Part shown: in pieces, positions 17,208 through 25,628 of the stretch
How the letters are laid out: each line of letters begins with the position of its first letter
Position numbering within the stretch: position 1 is the stretch's first letter
NCBI GenBank assembly: GCA_964444305.1
Contig: CAYUGQ010000001.1
Coordinates: forward strand, 1 to 64,000
Length of the DNA stretch: 64,000 nucleotides
Direction: 5' to 3'
DNA from: JAKFFN01 sp964444305
GTDB lineage: Bacteria; Sumerlaeota; Sumerlaeia; Sumerlaeales; Sumerlaeaceae
Program-made: the position numbers and the translations under genes
Notes under the pieces: generated by a model
What the model was told of the DNA's origin: nothing
Database searches by the model: none
The model's input: only the letters and a program-made list of their open reading frames with translations

Positions 17208-18334
17208 GCGTTTCCTCTCCGCTGGAAGTCCCGGAGCTTGCCGTTCCCGGCGAAACGGAACTCCAGCGTCTCACTCCCCGGCGATTGATGTGGCTAAAAT
17301 TCAAGGACCATAAAGTTGCCTGGTGGTCCCTGCTGCTTTTGGCCCTTCTATATATTATCGCTGTTTTTTGCGAATTTGTTTCTCCAGCTAACCCGTGGGT
17401 GCGAGACGCGGACCACCGCTTCGCTCCGCCACAGCGCGTCCGGCTCATCCATGAGGGACAGCTCCACCGGCCGTTTGTCTATCCGTTGATCCAGCAAAAA
17501 GATCCATATTCTCTTCGCCTCAGCTATACCCTTGATACCAGTCGTCCTACACCGCTGACGCTTTTTACCCGTGGTCACGAGTATGATATGTGGGGCATGT
17601 GGAGCGGAAATTTACATCTACTGGGCACCACCACCGGCGAACCGGTCTTCCTTCTCGGCGCCGACCGCATGGGGCGTGATCTCCTCAGCCGCGTATTTTA
17701 TGGCAGCCGCATTTCTCTCAGTATCGGGTTGGTAGGTGTGTTTCTCAGCCTCATTTTGGGCGTCATCATTGGTGGAATCTCTGGTTATTATGGCGGCTGG
17801 ATTGACGGCTTCATCCAACGAATTATTGAGGTGCTGAGGTCGTTCCCCACCATTCCGTTATGGCTCGCCTTATCGGCTGCAATACCCGCAACAGTCAGCG
17901 ATCTAACGGTTTATTTCTTCATGACTGTCATTATCGCTCTTATTGGCTGGACAAGCCTTGCACGAGTTGTCCGGGGAAAATTTCTAGCTTTGCGCGAAGA
18001 AGATTATGTTCTATCTGCTCGCGTTGCCGGCGTAAAAGAAATGACCATCATACGCCGCCATCTCGTCCCCGGATTCACGAGTCATCTGATCGTCCACGTG
18101 ACCCTGGCGATTCCCGGAATGATTTTAGCCGAAACTTCGCTGAGCTTCTTGCGCCTCGGCCTGCGGCCGCCCACCATTAGCTGGGGCGTGCTGCTACAAG
18201 ATGCCCAGGATATCACTGCCCTCACGCTTCACCCGTGGCTGCTCTCGCCGGCTGTATTTGTAATTGTGGCTGTGTTGGCCTATAATTTTGTCGGAGATGG
18301 TCTGCGCGACGCGGCCGATCCCTATCGCCAGTAA
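17204..18334 (+). CDS. Peptide ABC importer permease, DppC/YejE type with large periplasmic insert
   Basis: 376 residues, longer than the roughly 300 of E. coli DppC. TM1 is at about 44-62. About 100 residues then separate it from the transport core ('FAPPQRVRLIHEGQLHRPFVYPLIQQKDPYSLRL...'), so there is a sizeable external insert, as in YejE-like permeases. The core begins at 'LGADRMGRDLLSRVFYGSRISLSIGLVGVF' and has the coupling loop 'YVLSARVAGVKEMTIIRRHLVPG'. The start overlaps the upstream permease by four bases (ATGA) with GGAGG upstream. The insert may dock the binding protein; this is inference from topology. Confidence 0.93.
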   Translation: MSVSSPLEVPELAVPGETELQRLTPRRLMWLKFKDHKVAWWSLLLLALLYIIAVFCEFVSPANPWVRDADHRFAPPQRVRLIHEGQLHRPFVYPLIQQKDPYSLRLSYTLDTSRPTPLTLFTRGHEYDMWGMWSGNLHLLGTTTGEPVFLLGADRMGRDLLSRVFYGSRISLSIGLVGVFLSLILGVIIGGISGYYGGWIDGFIQRIIEVLRSFPTIPLWLALSAAIPATVSDLTVYFFMTVIIALIGWTSLARVVRGKFLALREEDYVLSARVAGVKEMTIIRRHLVPGFTSHLIVHVTLAIPGMILAETSLSFLRLGLRPPTISWGVLLQDAQDITALTLHPWLLSPAVFVIVAVLAYNFVGDGLRDAADPYRQ

Positions 18335-18355
18335 AAGGATAAAGGAGGGGACCAA

Positions 18356-19423
18356 ATGGCTGATCTTTTAAGTATCGAAAATCTGCAGGTGAAGTTTAAC
18401 CTGCGTGAAGGTGATGTCTTTGCGCTGCATGATGTCACCCTTCCGGTCGCCGCCGGACGCGTCCTGGCCGTGGTGGGAGAAAGCGGCTGCGGCAAAAGCA
18501 TGACCGCGAAAGCTGTATTAGGCCTCCTTCCTCAGCGAGCCAAAATCACCGGAGGCCGCATTTTGCTGTATCCGGAAAAAGGCGGAGGTGCTCCTCTGGA
18601 TATTGCCGCCTTGCCGCCAAACAGCCCGCCCCTGCGTGCCTTGCGGGGTAAGCGAATTTCCATGATTTTCCAGGAACCAATGGCCTCATTCTCGCCGGTC
18701 CATACCATTGGCGAACAGATCGCCGAGGTCGTCCGTCTTCACGAAAAACTGTCAGCCGCCCAGGTGCGCGAACGGGTCATTGAGATTTTGGGACTCGTCA
18801 GCATTCCCTCTCCCGAAACACGAATGCATGCCTATCCTCACCAGCTATCGGGCGGCTTGCGCCAACGCGCCATGATCGCAATGGCCCTTGTTTGTAATCC
18901 TGAACTGGTCATAGCCGATGAACCCACCACGGCGCTCGACGTCACCATTCAGGGACAGATTCTTAATCTGTTGCGCGATCTTCAAAAACGCCTTCATATG
19001 GCTGTCATGCTTATAACGCACGATCTTGGCGTGGTAGCCCAGGTGGCTGACGACGTCGCCGTGATGTATCTTGGCCGCGTTGTAGAACGGAACTCCGTCG
19101 AAGGAATTTTTCAGTCGCCTCGCCACCCGTATACACGGGGGATGTTGGAAAGTGTTCCTCGTTTAGGAACAGGAAATACACAGCGCCTGACAGCAATACC
19201 GGGCAGTGTGCCCAGCGTTTACATGCGCCTTCCGGGGTGTCCATTTCATCCAAGATGCCCTTTTAAGATCGAAGGCGTATGTGATCGCGGGGCCCCACCA
19301 CCCATGGTCAGTTTTGATGACGGCGGACAGGCAGCATGCCATCTTTACACCGATGGCCGGAACGGTTTTCCTCCAGATGCCGAAACTCGATACAACCGCG
19401 AATCTGCGGAGGTGCCATCATGA
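18356..19423 (+). CDS. Peptide ABC importer ATPase, DppD/OppD type
   Basis: 355 residues. Walker A 'GESGCGKS' (41-48), Q-loop 'IFQEPMASFSPV', ABC signature 'LSGGLRQR', Walker B 'LVIADEPTTALD', and H-loop 'LLITHDLGV' type ('MLITHDLGVVAQ') are all intact. The C-terminal oligopeptide-transporter (oligo_HPY) extension follows with the conserved cysteines in 'PGCPFHPRCPFKIEGVC', a segment that binds an iron-sulfur cluster in some family members. A very strong site, AGGAGGGG, lies 6 bases before the ATG. It follows the permease by 21 bases and overlaps the next ATPase by four. Confidence 0.94.
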   Translation: MADLLSIENLQVKFNLREGDVFALHDVTLPVAAGRVLAVVGESGCGKSMTAKAVLGLLPQRAKITGGRILLYPEKGGGAPLDIAALPPNSPPLRALRGKRISMIFQEPMASFSPVHTIGEQIAEVVRLHEKLSAAQVRERVIEILGLVSIPSPETRMHAYPHQLSGGLRQRAMIAMALVCNPELVIADEPTTALDVTIQGQILNLLRDLQKRLHMAVMLITHDLGVVAQVADDVAVMYLGRVVERNSVEGIFQSPRHPYTRGMLESVPRLGTGNTQRLTAIPGSVPSVYMRLPGCPFHPRCPFKIEGVCDRGAPPPMVSFDDGGQAACHLYTDGRNGFPPDAETRYNRESAEVPS

Positions 19424-20496
19424 AGGCCCTGCTTAACTCCGAAGAAAAAAAACCGCTTTCCAATTTATCAAGCGCCGCCGAAAAACCACTGCTTGAAGTG
19501 CGGGGTCTTACAAAAACCTTTCACGTTAAAACCGGCTTTTTCAGTCGGCAGGAACAGGTTGTGCGGGCAGTGGATGATGTTACGTTTAATGTTTACGCCG
19601 GCGAAACGCTGGGCCTCGTGGGGGAGAGCGGCTGCGGTAAAACTACAGCCGGACGCATGATTATGCGCCTCATCGAACCAACCGCTGGCGAAATCATATA
19701 TAACACCGAAAGCAGCCGGATTGATCTGGGTCGATTAAAAGGGCAATCTCTTCGCCGCTTCCGCAGTAATGTGCAGATGATTTTTCAGGATCCGTACTCC
19801 TCTTTGAATCCGCGCATGCGCGTGAACGAGCTCATTGCCGAGCCGCTGTGGGCTTTACAACCAGAGCTGTCCGAACCTGAAGTGCGTGATCGGGTGGAAT
19901 GGATAGCCAAGGCCACCGGCCTTCAGACAGAGCATCTTTCCCGATATCCCCACGCGTTCAGCGGTGGACAACGCCAACGCATCTGCATTGCTCGGGCCCT
20001 TGTGGTACGCCCGCGACTGGTCGTTTGCGATGAACCAGTTTCCGCCCTCGACGTATCTGTTCGAGCGCAGATCATAAACCTTTTGAAAGATCTTCAGCAG
20101 GAGTTTGGTCTCACTTATATCTTCATCGCGCATGATCTCGCCGTGGTTGAGAACATCTCCACCCGCGTCGCCGTCATGTATGCCGGACGCATCGTAGAAA
20201 TTACCGATACAGACTCCCTGTATCGCAAACCACTGCATCCGTACACCGATGCCCTGTTACAGGCTGTGCCTACTCCCGACCCCTTTCATCGGCGCGATCT
20301 GGCGCCGTTGTCCGGAGAAATCGCTGAGGCCAGCAATCTACCTCCCGGATGCAGTTTCCATCCCCGCTGTCCACTTTGCATCGATGACTGCAAGACCGGG
20401 GTGCCTCCATTGCGCGAAATTGTCACAAACCATCAGTCGGCATGTCATCGGGCAGAATTGCTATTGGAAACGAATGGCAAGACAAGAACCCGTTGA
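19420..20496 (+). CDS. Peptide ABC importer ATPase, DppF/OppF type
   Basis: The start is set at the ATG at 19420, which sits in ATGA with the preceding stop and has GGAGG upstream; an earlier start would run 88 bases into the previous gene. The 358-residue product has Walker A 'GESGCGKT', Q-loop 'IFQDPYSSLNPRM', signature 'FSGGQRQR', Walker B 'LVVCDEPVSALD' and H-loop 'IAHDLAVV', then the C-terminal cysteine segment 'PPGCSFHPRCPLCIDDC'. With the DppD-type partner it makes the heterodimeric motor of the importer. 'SALDVSVRAQI' is the typical DppF/OppF D-loop region. Confidence 0.94.
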   Translation: MKALLNSEEKKPLSNLSSAAEKPLLEVRGLTKTFHVKTGFFSRQEQVVRAVDDVTFNVYAGETLGLVGESGCGKTTAGRMIMRLIEPTAGEIIYNTESSRIDLGRLKGQSLRRFRSNVQMIFQDPYSSLNPRMRVNELIAEPLWALQPELSEPEVRDRVEWIAKATGLQTEHLSRYPHAFSGGQRQRICIARALVVRPRLVVCDEPVSALDVSVRAQIINLLKDLQQEFGLTYIFIAHDLAVVENISTRVAVMYAGRIVEITDTDSLYRKPLHPYTDALLQAVPTPDPFHRRDLAPLSGEIAEASNLPPGCSFHPRCPLCIDDCKTGVPPLREIVTNHQSACHRAELLLETNGKTRTR

Positions 20497-20518
20497 GAAT
20501 TCGCCCGCCTGCTGAAAA

Positions 20519-21727
20519 TCAGTCTTCTGATTTCCCGTCAGAGGCCATCAGCACTATCTTCGGATGAAACGCTGCCACCCGTTCTACCAAATCGGTTTGC
20601 GCTGCCATTACCTCATCAATATTCTTATAGGCCATAGGCGCTTCGTCTACGCCGGCAGAAAGTAATTCGACCCCCTTGTCGGCCAGGTATTTTTTTATCT
20701 CGCTTTTCGTAATGGCCAGCTTAGCCGCCTTTCGGCTTAAGCGTCTCCCAGCCCCGTGCGAGGCAGAATTCAGGCTTGTTTCATTGCCTTTGCCGCGCAC
20801 CACATAGCCGGGATCAGCCATGGTGCCCGGAATGACCCCCAATACGCCTTCGCCCGCCGGAGTCGCTCCTTTGCGGTGAACTACCAGTTGCTCGCCGCCA
20901 TGCTCTTCCAGCCATGCGAAGTTATGATGATTCTCTACCTGAACCGCCGGTTCCAGACCCGCTGCCCCAAGCACTGTTCTGTGGATTAGGTCGTGATTAG
21001 CCGACGCGTAATCACCCGCCAGGTTCATGGCATTCCAGTAGGCCTGGCCGGCTTCGGAATCCAGATCAAGCCATGCCAGATGGCGATATGGCGACGGCAG
21101 TGGATGACGCGCCATGGCTTCTTTTGTAAAGTAATCCGCAATGCTCGCCCCCAAGCCGCGCGAGCCGGAATGAGACAGCAGCGCCAGGTAGGTTCCCGCC
21201 TCAAGACCCAGATCAGGTTTCGGTAAATGTAGCTCGCCCCATTCCACAAAGTGATTTCCGCTTCCAGATGATCCCAATTGGGACCAGGCTTTGTCCCGAT
21301 GGCGGCGCAGCGATTTCGGCAAGTCGTCCCACCGCGGAGAAAGCATTACTTCATGATCTCGGCGATCCCGCCCGGAAAATTTCGCTCCAATGCCAAAACG
21401 CGTTTCCGCTGTCAGGGTCTTTTTGAGGCGGTCGCGCCATCCCGTCAACCGCGACGCACTTTCCGGCATTATAGAAAGTTTCATGCGGCAGCCGATATCC
21501 ACGCCAACTCCATAGGGAATCACCGCATTACGACAGGCCAGAACGCCGCCAATAGGCAGGCCATAGCCCACATGTCCATCCGGCATCTGCGCTCCGCGCA
21601 CGGCCACCGGAAGTTGACACGCCCGGTGCATCTGTTGCAAAGTCTCTTCGTCTAAATCACCAGTGTCCCAAATCTCATAAGGCACCGGTTCTTCTCTAAT
21701 TGCGATTTCCATACTATAACCATACAT
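20519..21727 (-). CDS. rtcB: RtcB-family RNA ligase
   Basis: 402 residues, close to E. coli RtcB (408). RtcB joins RNA 3'-phosphate or 2',3'-cyclic phosphate ends to 5'-OH ends using GTP and Mn2+, in RNA repair or tRNA splicing. All metal and guanylate residues can be placed: C80 in 'GVGVDIGC', H159 in 'GSGNHFVEWG', H186 in 'SHSGSRG', H268 in 'ENHHNF', and H324 in 'SASHGAGRR', the expected GMP-linked histidine. 'HRKGATPA' is also present. The start may be the ATG at 21727 or the one at 21712; neither has a clear ribosome-binding site. No archease, RtcA or RtcR is adjacent. It converges on the peptide operon with a 22-base gap. Confidence 0.95.
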   Translation of the reverse strand: MYGYSMEIAIREEPVPYEIWDTGDLDEETLQQMHRACQLPVAVRGAQMPDGHVGYGLPIGGVLACRNAVIPYGVGVDIGCRMKLSIMPESASRLTGWRDRLKKTLTAETRFGIGAKFSGRDRRDHEVMLSPRWDDLPKSLRRHRDKAWSQLGSSGSGNHFVEWGELHLPKPDLGLEAGTYLALLSHSGSRGLGASIADYFTKEAMARHPLPSPYRHLAWLDLDSEAGQAYWNAMNLAGDYASANHDLIHRTVLGAAGLEPAVQVENHHNFAWLEEHGGEQLVVHRKGATPAGEGVLGVIPGTMADPGYVVRGKGNETSLNSASHGAGRRLSRKAAKLAITKSEIKKYLADKGVELLSAGVDEAPMAYKNIDEVMAAQTDLVERVAAFHPKIVLMASDGKSED

Positions 21728-21837
21728 GATAGTCAGGCGTTATGATCAAATGACAGCCCCCTGACGCCACTGCAAAGAGCACCCTCATCCGTAGCCGGAA
21801 AAAATAATCCCGCAAGGCGCGGTTAAAGTCTGTAATC

Positions 21838-23577
21838 ATGAAACCAATCCAGCAGCTAATCTCCGATGCCTTCCGTCAGGCTATTCAGAACGCCCTTTCT
21901 CTAGATGCGGAACCCATGGTGGCTCCCGCACAGAATCCGAAATTTGGCGATTACCAGTGTAATGCGGCCATGGGCCTGGTCCGGTCCGTGTCTAAACAGA
22001 CCGGTACCAAGGCCAATCCACGTCAGATAGCTGAGCAGATTAAAGCCGCCGCAGAGCCGCTGTTGCAGGATATGGCATCCGAGCTTTCCATCGCCGGACC
22101 CGGATTTATCAATGTAAGATTAAAATCGGATTGGCTCGCCGATCGGGTCGCGTCCGCACGTAATAATGCCCGTTTTGATTTGCCCTTAACAGAGACCCCG
22201 CAAACCGTAGTCGTCGATTACTCCGGGCCCAATATCGCCAAGCAGATGCACGTTGGCCATTTGCGCAGCACCATCATTGGGGACTGCATCGCGCGCGTGC
22301 TGGAGTTTCGCGGTGATAACGTTATTCGTCAAAATCACCTGGGCGACTGGGGAACCCAATTCGGTATGCTAATTACTCACCTGCGCACTGCCGGTGCTGC
22401 GGGCGGAGATTCTCACATCGAGGATCTGGAAGACTTTTATCGTCAGGCAAAAGAACGGTTTGATAACGAGCCGGGTTTTCAGGATAAAGCGCGAGAAACC
22501 GTCGTCGCCCTTCAGTCTGGCGGCCAGGAAGAGCTGGCTTTATGGTCAAAAATCGTCGATGAAACCCGTCGACATTTCCAACCTCTTTATGAAATGCTGG
22601 GTGTTTCGCTCACTCCCGAACACGAGCGCGGTGAGTCTTTCTATAACCCTTTTCTACCGGAAGTGGTTGCCCAGCTTCTGGAGAAAAACGTCGCCCAAAA
22701 AAGCGAAGGCGCCGTGGTGATTTTCACGGAAGGCTACGAGTCTCCCCTCATAATTGAGAAAAGCGGCGGCGGTTATCTCTATGGAACAACCGACCTCGCG
22801 TCGATCCGCTTCCGCACGACGGAGCTGAAAGCACGCCGGCTAATCTACGTCCACGACAGCCGCCAGAGCCAGCATTTTGCCCAAGTGTTTGATGCAGCCC
22901 GCCGGGCCGGCTGGGCTGATGGTGTGACTCTCGAGTTTGCGCCTTTTGGCACCATGCTTGGAGAAGATGGGCGTCCCTTCAAAACCCGCTCTGGTGGCAC
23001 AGTTAAATTGCGCGAACTATTGGAAGAGGCTCAGCAACGCGCCTTTGCTTTGGTCACTGAAAAGAATGCTAATTTAGACGAGTCACTCCGCCGTGAAATT
23101 GCCAGAGCTGTAGGCATTGGCGCCGTCAAATACGCTGACCTCTCCAAAGATCGCACTGGCGATTACGTGTTCACCTGGGATAAGATGATGAGCATGGACG
23201 GCAACACCGGTCCTTATCTGCAATACGCTCTCACCCGCATCCGTTCTATATTTCGGAAAGCCGAAACCACCGCAGAACAGTTCGCGGCTTCTGAAAGGGC
23301 CATTGCACTTGAAAACCCCTTCGAGCGAGCTCTCGCGCTACAGATTCTGAAGCTGGCCGAAGCGCTGGAAGTCGTTGCCCGCGAGCTCAAGCCTCATCAT
23401 CTTTGCACCTATCTCTATGATCTCGCCACAGCGTTTAATGGCTTCTATGAGAACTGCCCGGTTTTGCATAGCGAAGGTAGCACTCGCGAAAGTCGTCTGG
23501 CTTTGTGCAGCGCCACGGCCCGGGCCATGGATAAAGGTCTGGAGCTTCTCGGCATCCCTCGCCTTCAGCAAATGTAA
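21838..23577 (+). CDS. argS: Arginyl-tRNA synthetase
   Basis: 579 residues (E. coli 577), class Ia synthetase charging tRNA-Arg. The N-terminal tRNA D-loop-binding domain (1-110) is followed by the HIGH-type motif 'HVGHLRS' (H138-H141). The usual lysine-poor replacement of KMSKS appears as 'FKTRSGGTVKL', and the anticodon-binding domain (DALR) ends at 'LLGIPRLQQM'. 'GDWGTQFGMLI' and 'YLYGTTDLASI' are further ArgRS signatures. The stop codon directly abuts the stop of the converging permease gene, with no bases between. Confidence 0.98.
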   Translation: MKPIQQLISDAFRQAIQNALSLDAEPMVAPAQNPKFGDYQCNAAMGLVRSVSKQTGTKANPRQIAEQIKAAAEPLLQDMASELSIAGPGFINVRLKSDWLADRVASARNNARFDLPLTETPQTVVVDYSGPNIAKQMHVGHLRSTIIGDCIARVLEFRGDNVIRQNHLGDWGTQFGMLITHLRTAGAAGGDSHIEDLEDFYRQAKERFDNEPGFQDKARETVVALQSGGQEELALWSKIVDETRRHFQPLYEMLGVSLTPEHERGESFYNPFLPEVVAQLLEKNVAQKSEGAVVIFTEGYESPLIIEKSGGGYLYGTTDLASIRFRTTELKARRLIYVHDSRQSQHFAQVFDAARRAGWADGVTLEFAPFGTMLGEDGRPFKTRSGGTVKLRELLEEAQQRAFALVTEKNANLDESLRREIARAVGIGAVKYADLSKDRTGDYVFTWDKMMSMDGNTGPYLQYALTRIRSIFRKAETTAEQFAASERAIALENPFERALALQILKLAEALEVVARELKPHHLCTYLYDLATAFNGFYENCPVLHSEGSTRESRLALCSATARAMDKGLELLGIPRLQQM

Positions 23578-24543
23578 TTAAGCAAAAGACCGACGGCCTT
23601 CAATCAGTCGTTGCATTATGATAAACATGAGCAGCAGTCCCGCGATAGCAATTTTCGTCCACCACGAGTTCAACGTGCCCTCAAAATCCACCGCGGAATT
23701 GATAATTCCAAATATCAGTACGCCTATAAACGTGCCGAACACTCCGCCGATGCCACCTGTGAGCAGCGTCCCCCCAATCACAACTGCGGCGATAGCGTCC
23801 AACTCCATGGCCACACCGGTGCCCGCATAACCGCTGAAGCTGTACATCGTATAAACCACCCCGGCCAAGGCCGAACAAAACCCGCTTACAGCATAAACGC
23901 CGACCCGGGTTTTGCCCACGGACACACCCATCAAAACTGACGCATCTTCATTTCCGCCAATAGCATAAACATTTCGGCCAAACGTCGTATAGCGGGCTAC
24001 AAACATTCCCGCGATTACCAACGCCAAGTAAATACATGGCACTACGCTGGCAATGGCATTTGGTCCGATACCAAAGCTTGTCGTCAGCAACTTGGAATAC
24101 CAGGGATGAGCCATCTGGACTGACTCCAAACTGATCACCAGCGCCAGTCCCCGAGCCATAAAAAGCCCCGCCAGAGTAACGAGAAAAGGCGGCAGTTTGA
24201 ATCCGTGGATAATCATCCCCATGGCCGCACCAAAAGCCGTTCCCCCTGCCAGGGCCAGGCCTGCCGCTGCTGCCGGATTCCAGCCATGATTGGTGATTAA
24301 AACCGCCGTCACGACGCTCACCAGGGCAATCATGGATCCTACCGATAGATCAATTCCGCCGGACAAAATCACAAACGTCATTCCCACAGCCGCGATCCCC
24401 AAAACGGCATTGTCCGAAAGAAAATTGATAAACACCTGCAGAGTGGCAAACCCCTCAAATCGTGTGGCTGCCGCCACATAAAGTACAACACAGACCAGCA
24501 CCGTAGCATAACGAGGCAATGAGCTCCTACTGATCAGCTTCAT
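23578..24543 (-). CDS. Sugar ABC transporter permease, RbsC/YjfF type
   Basis: 321 residues with eight to ten membrane segments, of the BPD_transp_2 family (RbsC, XylH, YtfT/YjfF). Signatures: 'VILSGGIDLSVGSMIAL', 'LPPFLVTLAGLFMARGLALVIS', 'GGNEDASVLMGVSVGKTRVGVYAVSGFCSALAG' and 'LDAIAAVVIGGTLLTGGIGGVFGTFIGVLIFG'. The start overlaps the stop of the upstream permease in ATGA. The tandem of two different permeases resembles E. coli ytfT-yjfF (galactofuranose importer), which suggests a heterodimeric channel. Neither an ATPase nor a binding protein is next to them. Confidence 0.92.
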   Translation of the reverse strand: MKLISRSSLPRYATVLVCVVLYVAAATRFEGFATLQVFINFLSDNAVLGIAAVGMTFVILSGGIDLSVGSMIALVSVVTAVLITNHGWNPAAAAGLALAGGTAFGAAMGMIIHGFKLPPFLVTLAGLFMARGLALVISLESVQMAHPWYSKLLTTSFGIGPNAIASVVPCIYLALVIAGMFVARYTTFGRNVYAIGGNEDASVLMGVSVGKTRVGVYAVSGFCSALAGVVYTMYSFSGYAGTGVAMELDAIAAVVIGGTLLTGGIGGVFGTFIGVLIFGIINSAVDFEGTLNSWWTKIAIAGLLLMFIIMQRLIEGRRSFA

Positions 24544-25529
24544 GCTTTCGTTTCCCTCCGACGAAACCCGCTAAATAGCTTCTGACGCGTGACCGGTGAC
24601 TGGAGAATGCAGACAAGAAGAATCACTGACGCCTTAACTACCTGCGTCCATTCCATCTGGATCCCCCGCGCCAGGATCGTTGTTGTAAGCGCCTGCATAA
24701 GCAATGCCCCCACAACTGAACCAATCAGCGTAAATCGTCCGCCGGTTAAAGCAGTCCCACCGATCACAACCGCAAGAATTGCATCCAGCTCTGCATAAAG
24801 CCCAGCCGTATTTGCGTCCGCTGTTCGAATGTCTGAGGCAGCCAATACGCCCGCCATAGCTGCACACATTCCCGACGAAGCGTAAGCAAAAAGTAATGTC
24901 CCCGGCACCGGCAAGCCGCTCAGTCTGCTGGCTCGCGGACTGTTTCCTACGGATTCCAGATACAGGCCGAGCGCTGTCCGTCGGGTCAGGCTGCCCATCA
25001 TCAGCAGCATAAGCAGAACCAGCGTCACGCTAAACGGAAACGCTAAGAAGAAGCCATTGCCGAGATACTCGATGAAACCATTGGAAAAAGCCAGAGGTTG
25101 TCCGTCGGTCAAAAGCTGCGCCACACCCCTTCCGCTCACCATCAGGATCAATGTTGCCACAATGGGCTGGATCCCGATGAACGCCACCAGACCCCCATTA
25201 ATTAATCCTGCCAAAATACCGGCGCCCAGCGATGCCGCGAGCGCGGCTGGCCCGGTCATTCCAGCATTCAGACAAAGCGCGGCAACCGCACCGGAAATGG
25301 CCATCACCGATCCAACACTCAGATCAATGCCACCCGTCGAAATAACCAGCGTCATACCTAAAGCCATCAAAGTCACGGGAGCAGCCCGATCAAGCACATC
25401 GATCAAACTGCCATAGAAATAGCCGTTACGAAACTCGATGTCGAAAAATCCCGGGGTAAAAAGGGCATTCAAGCCAAGCAACAGTCCTAGCGCAGCCAAC
25501 GCCCAGATTACATTTTGATTTTTCATCAA
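24540..25529 (-). CDS. Sugar ABC transporter permease, RbsC/YtfT type
   Basis: 329 residues, first of the permease tandem, same BPD_transp_2 family as its partner. Visible motifs are 'LVISTGGIDLSVGSVMAI', 'GIQPIVATLILMVSGRGVAQLL', 'GNSPRASRLSGLPVPGTLLFAYASSGMCAAMAGVL' and 'ELDAILAVVIGGTALTGGRFTLIGSVVGAL'. An AAGGAG-like site lies about 10 bases before the ATG. The next gene upstream is a metal P-type ATPase about 100 bases away, which is not a normal partner. The usual order for such loci is binding protein, ATPase, permease, permease, so a displaced or lost first half is likely. Confidence 0.92.
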   Translation of the reverse strand: MMKNQNVIWALAALGLLLGLNALFTPGFFDIEFRNGYFYGSLIDVLDRAAPVTLMALGMTLVISTGGIDLSVGSVMAISGAVAALCLNAGMTGPAALAASLGAGILAGLINGGLVAFIGIQPIVATLILMVSGRGVAQLLTDGQPLAFSNGFIEYLGNGFFLAFPFSVTLVLLMLLMMGSLTRRTALGLYLESVGNSPRASRLSGLPVPGTLLFAYASSGMCAAMAGVLAASDIRTADANTAGLYAELDAILAVVIGGTALTGGRFTLIGSVVGALLMQALTTTILARGIQMEWTQVVKASVILLVCILQSPVTRQKLFSGFRRRETKA

Positions 25530-25628
25530 ACAAGGAGCCTTAAGATTGGTTGTCGCGTGTAAAAGCGCTGATTCTTCTCAGAAAATCTGACGGTGGGGGT
25601 CAAGGCAAATCAGGGTTGCCTTCACCCG

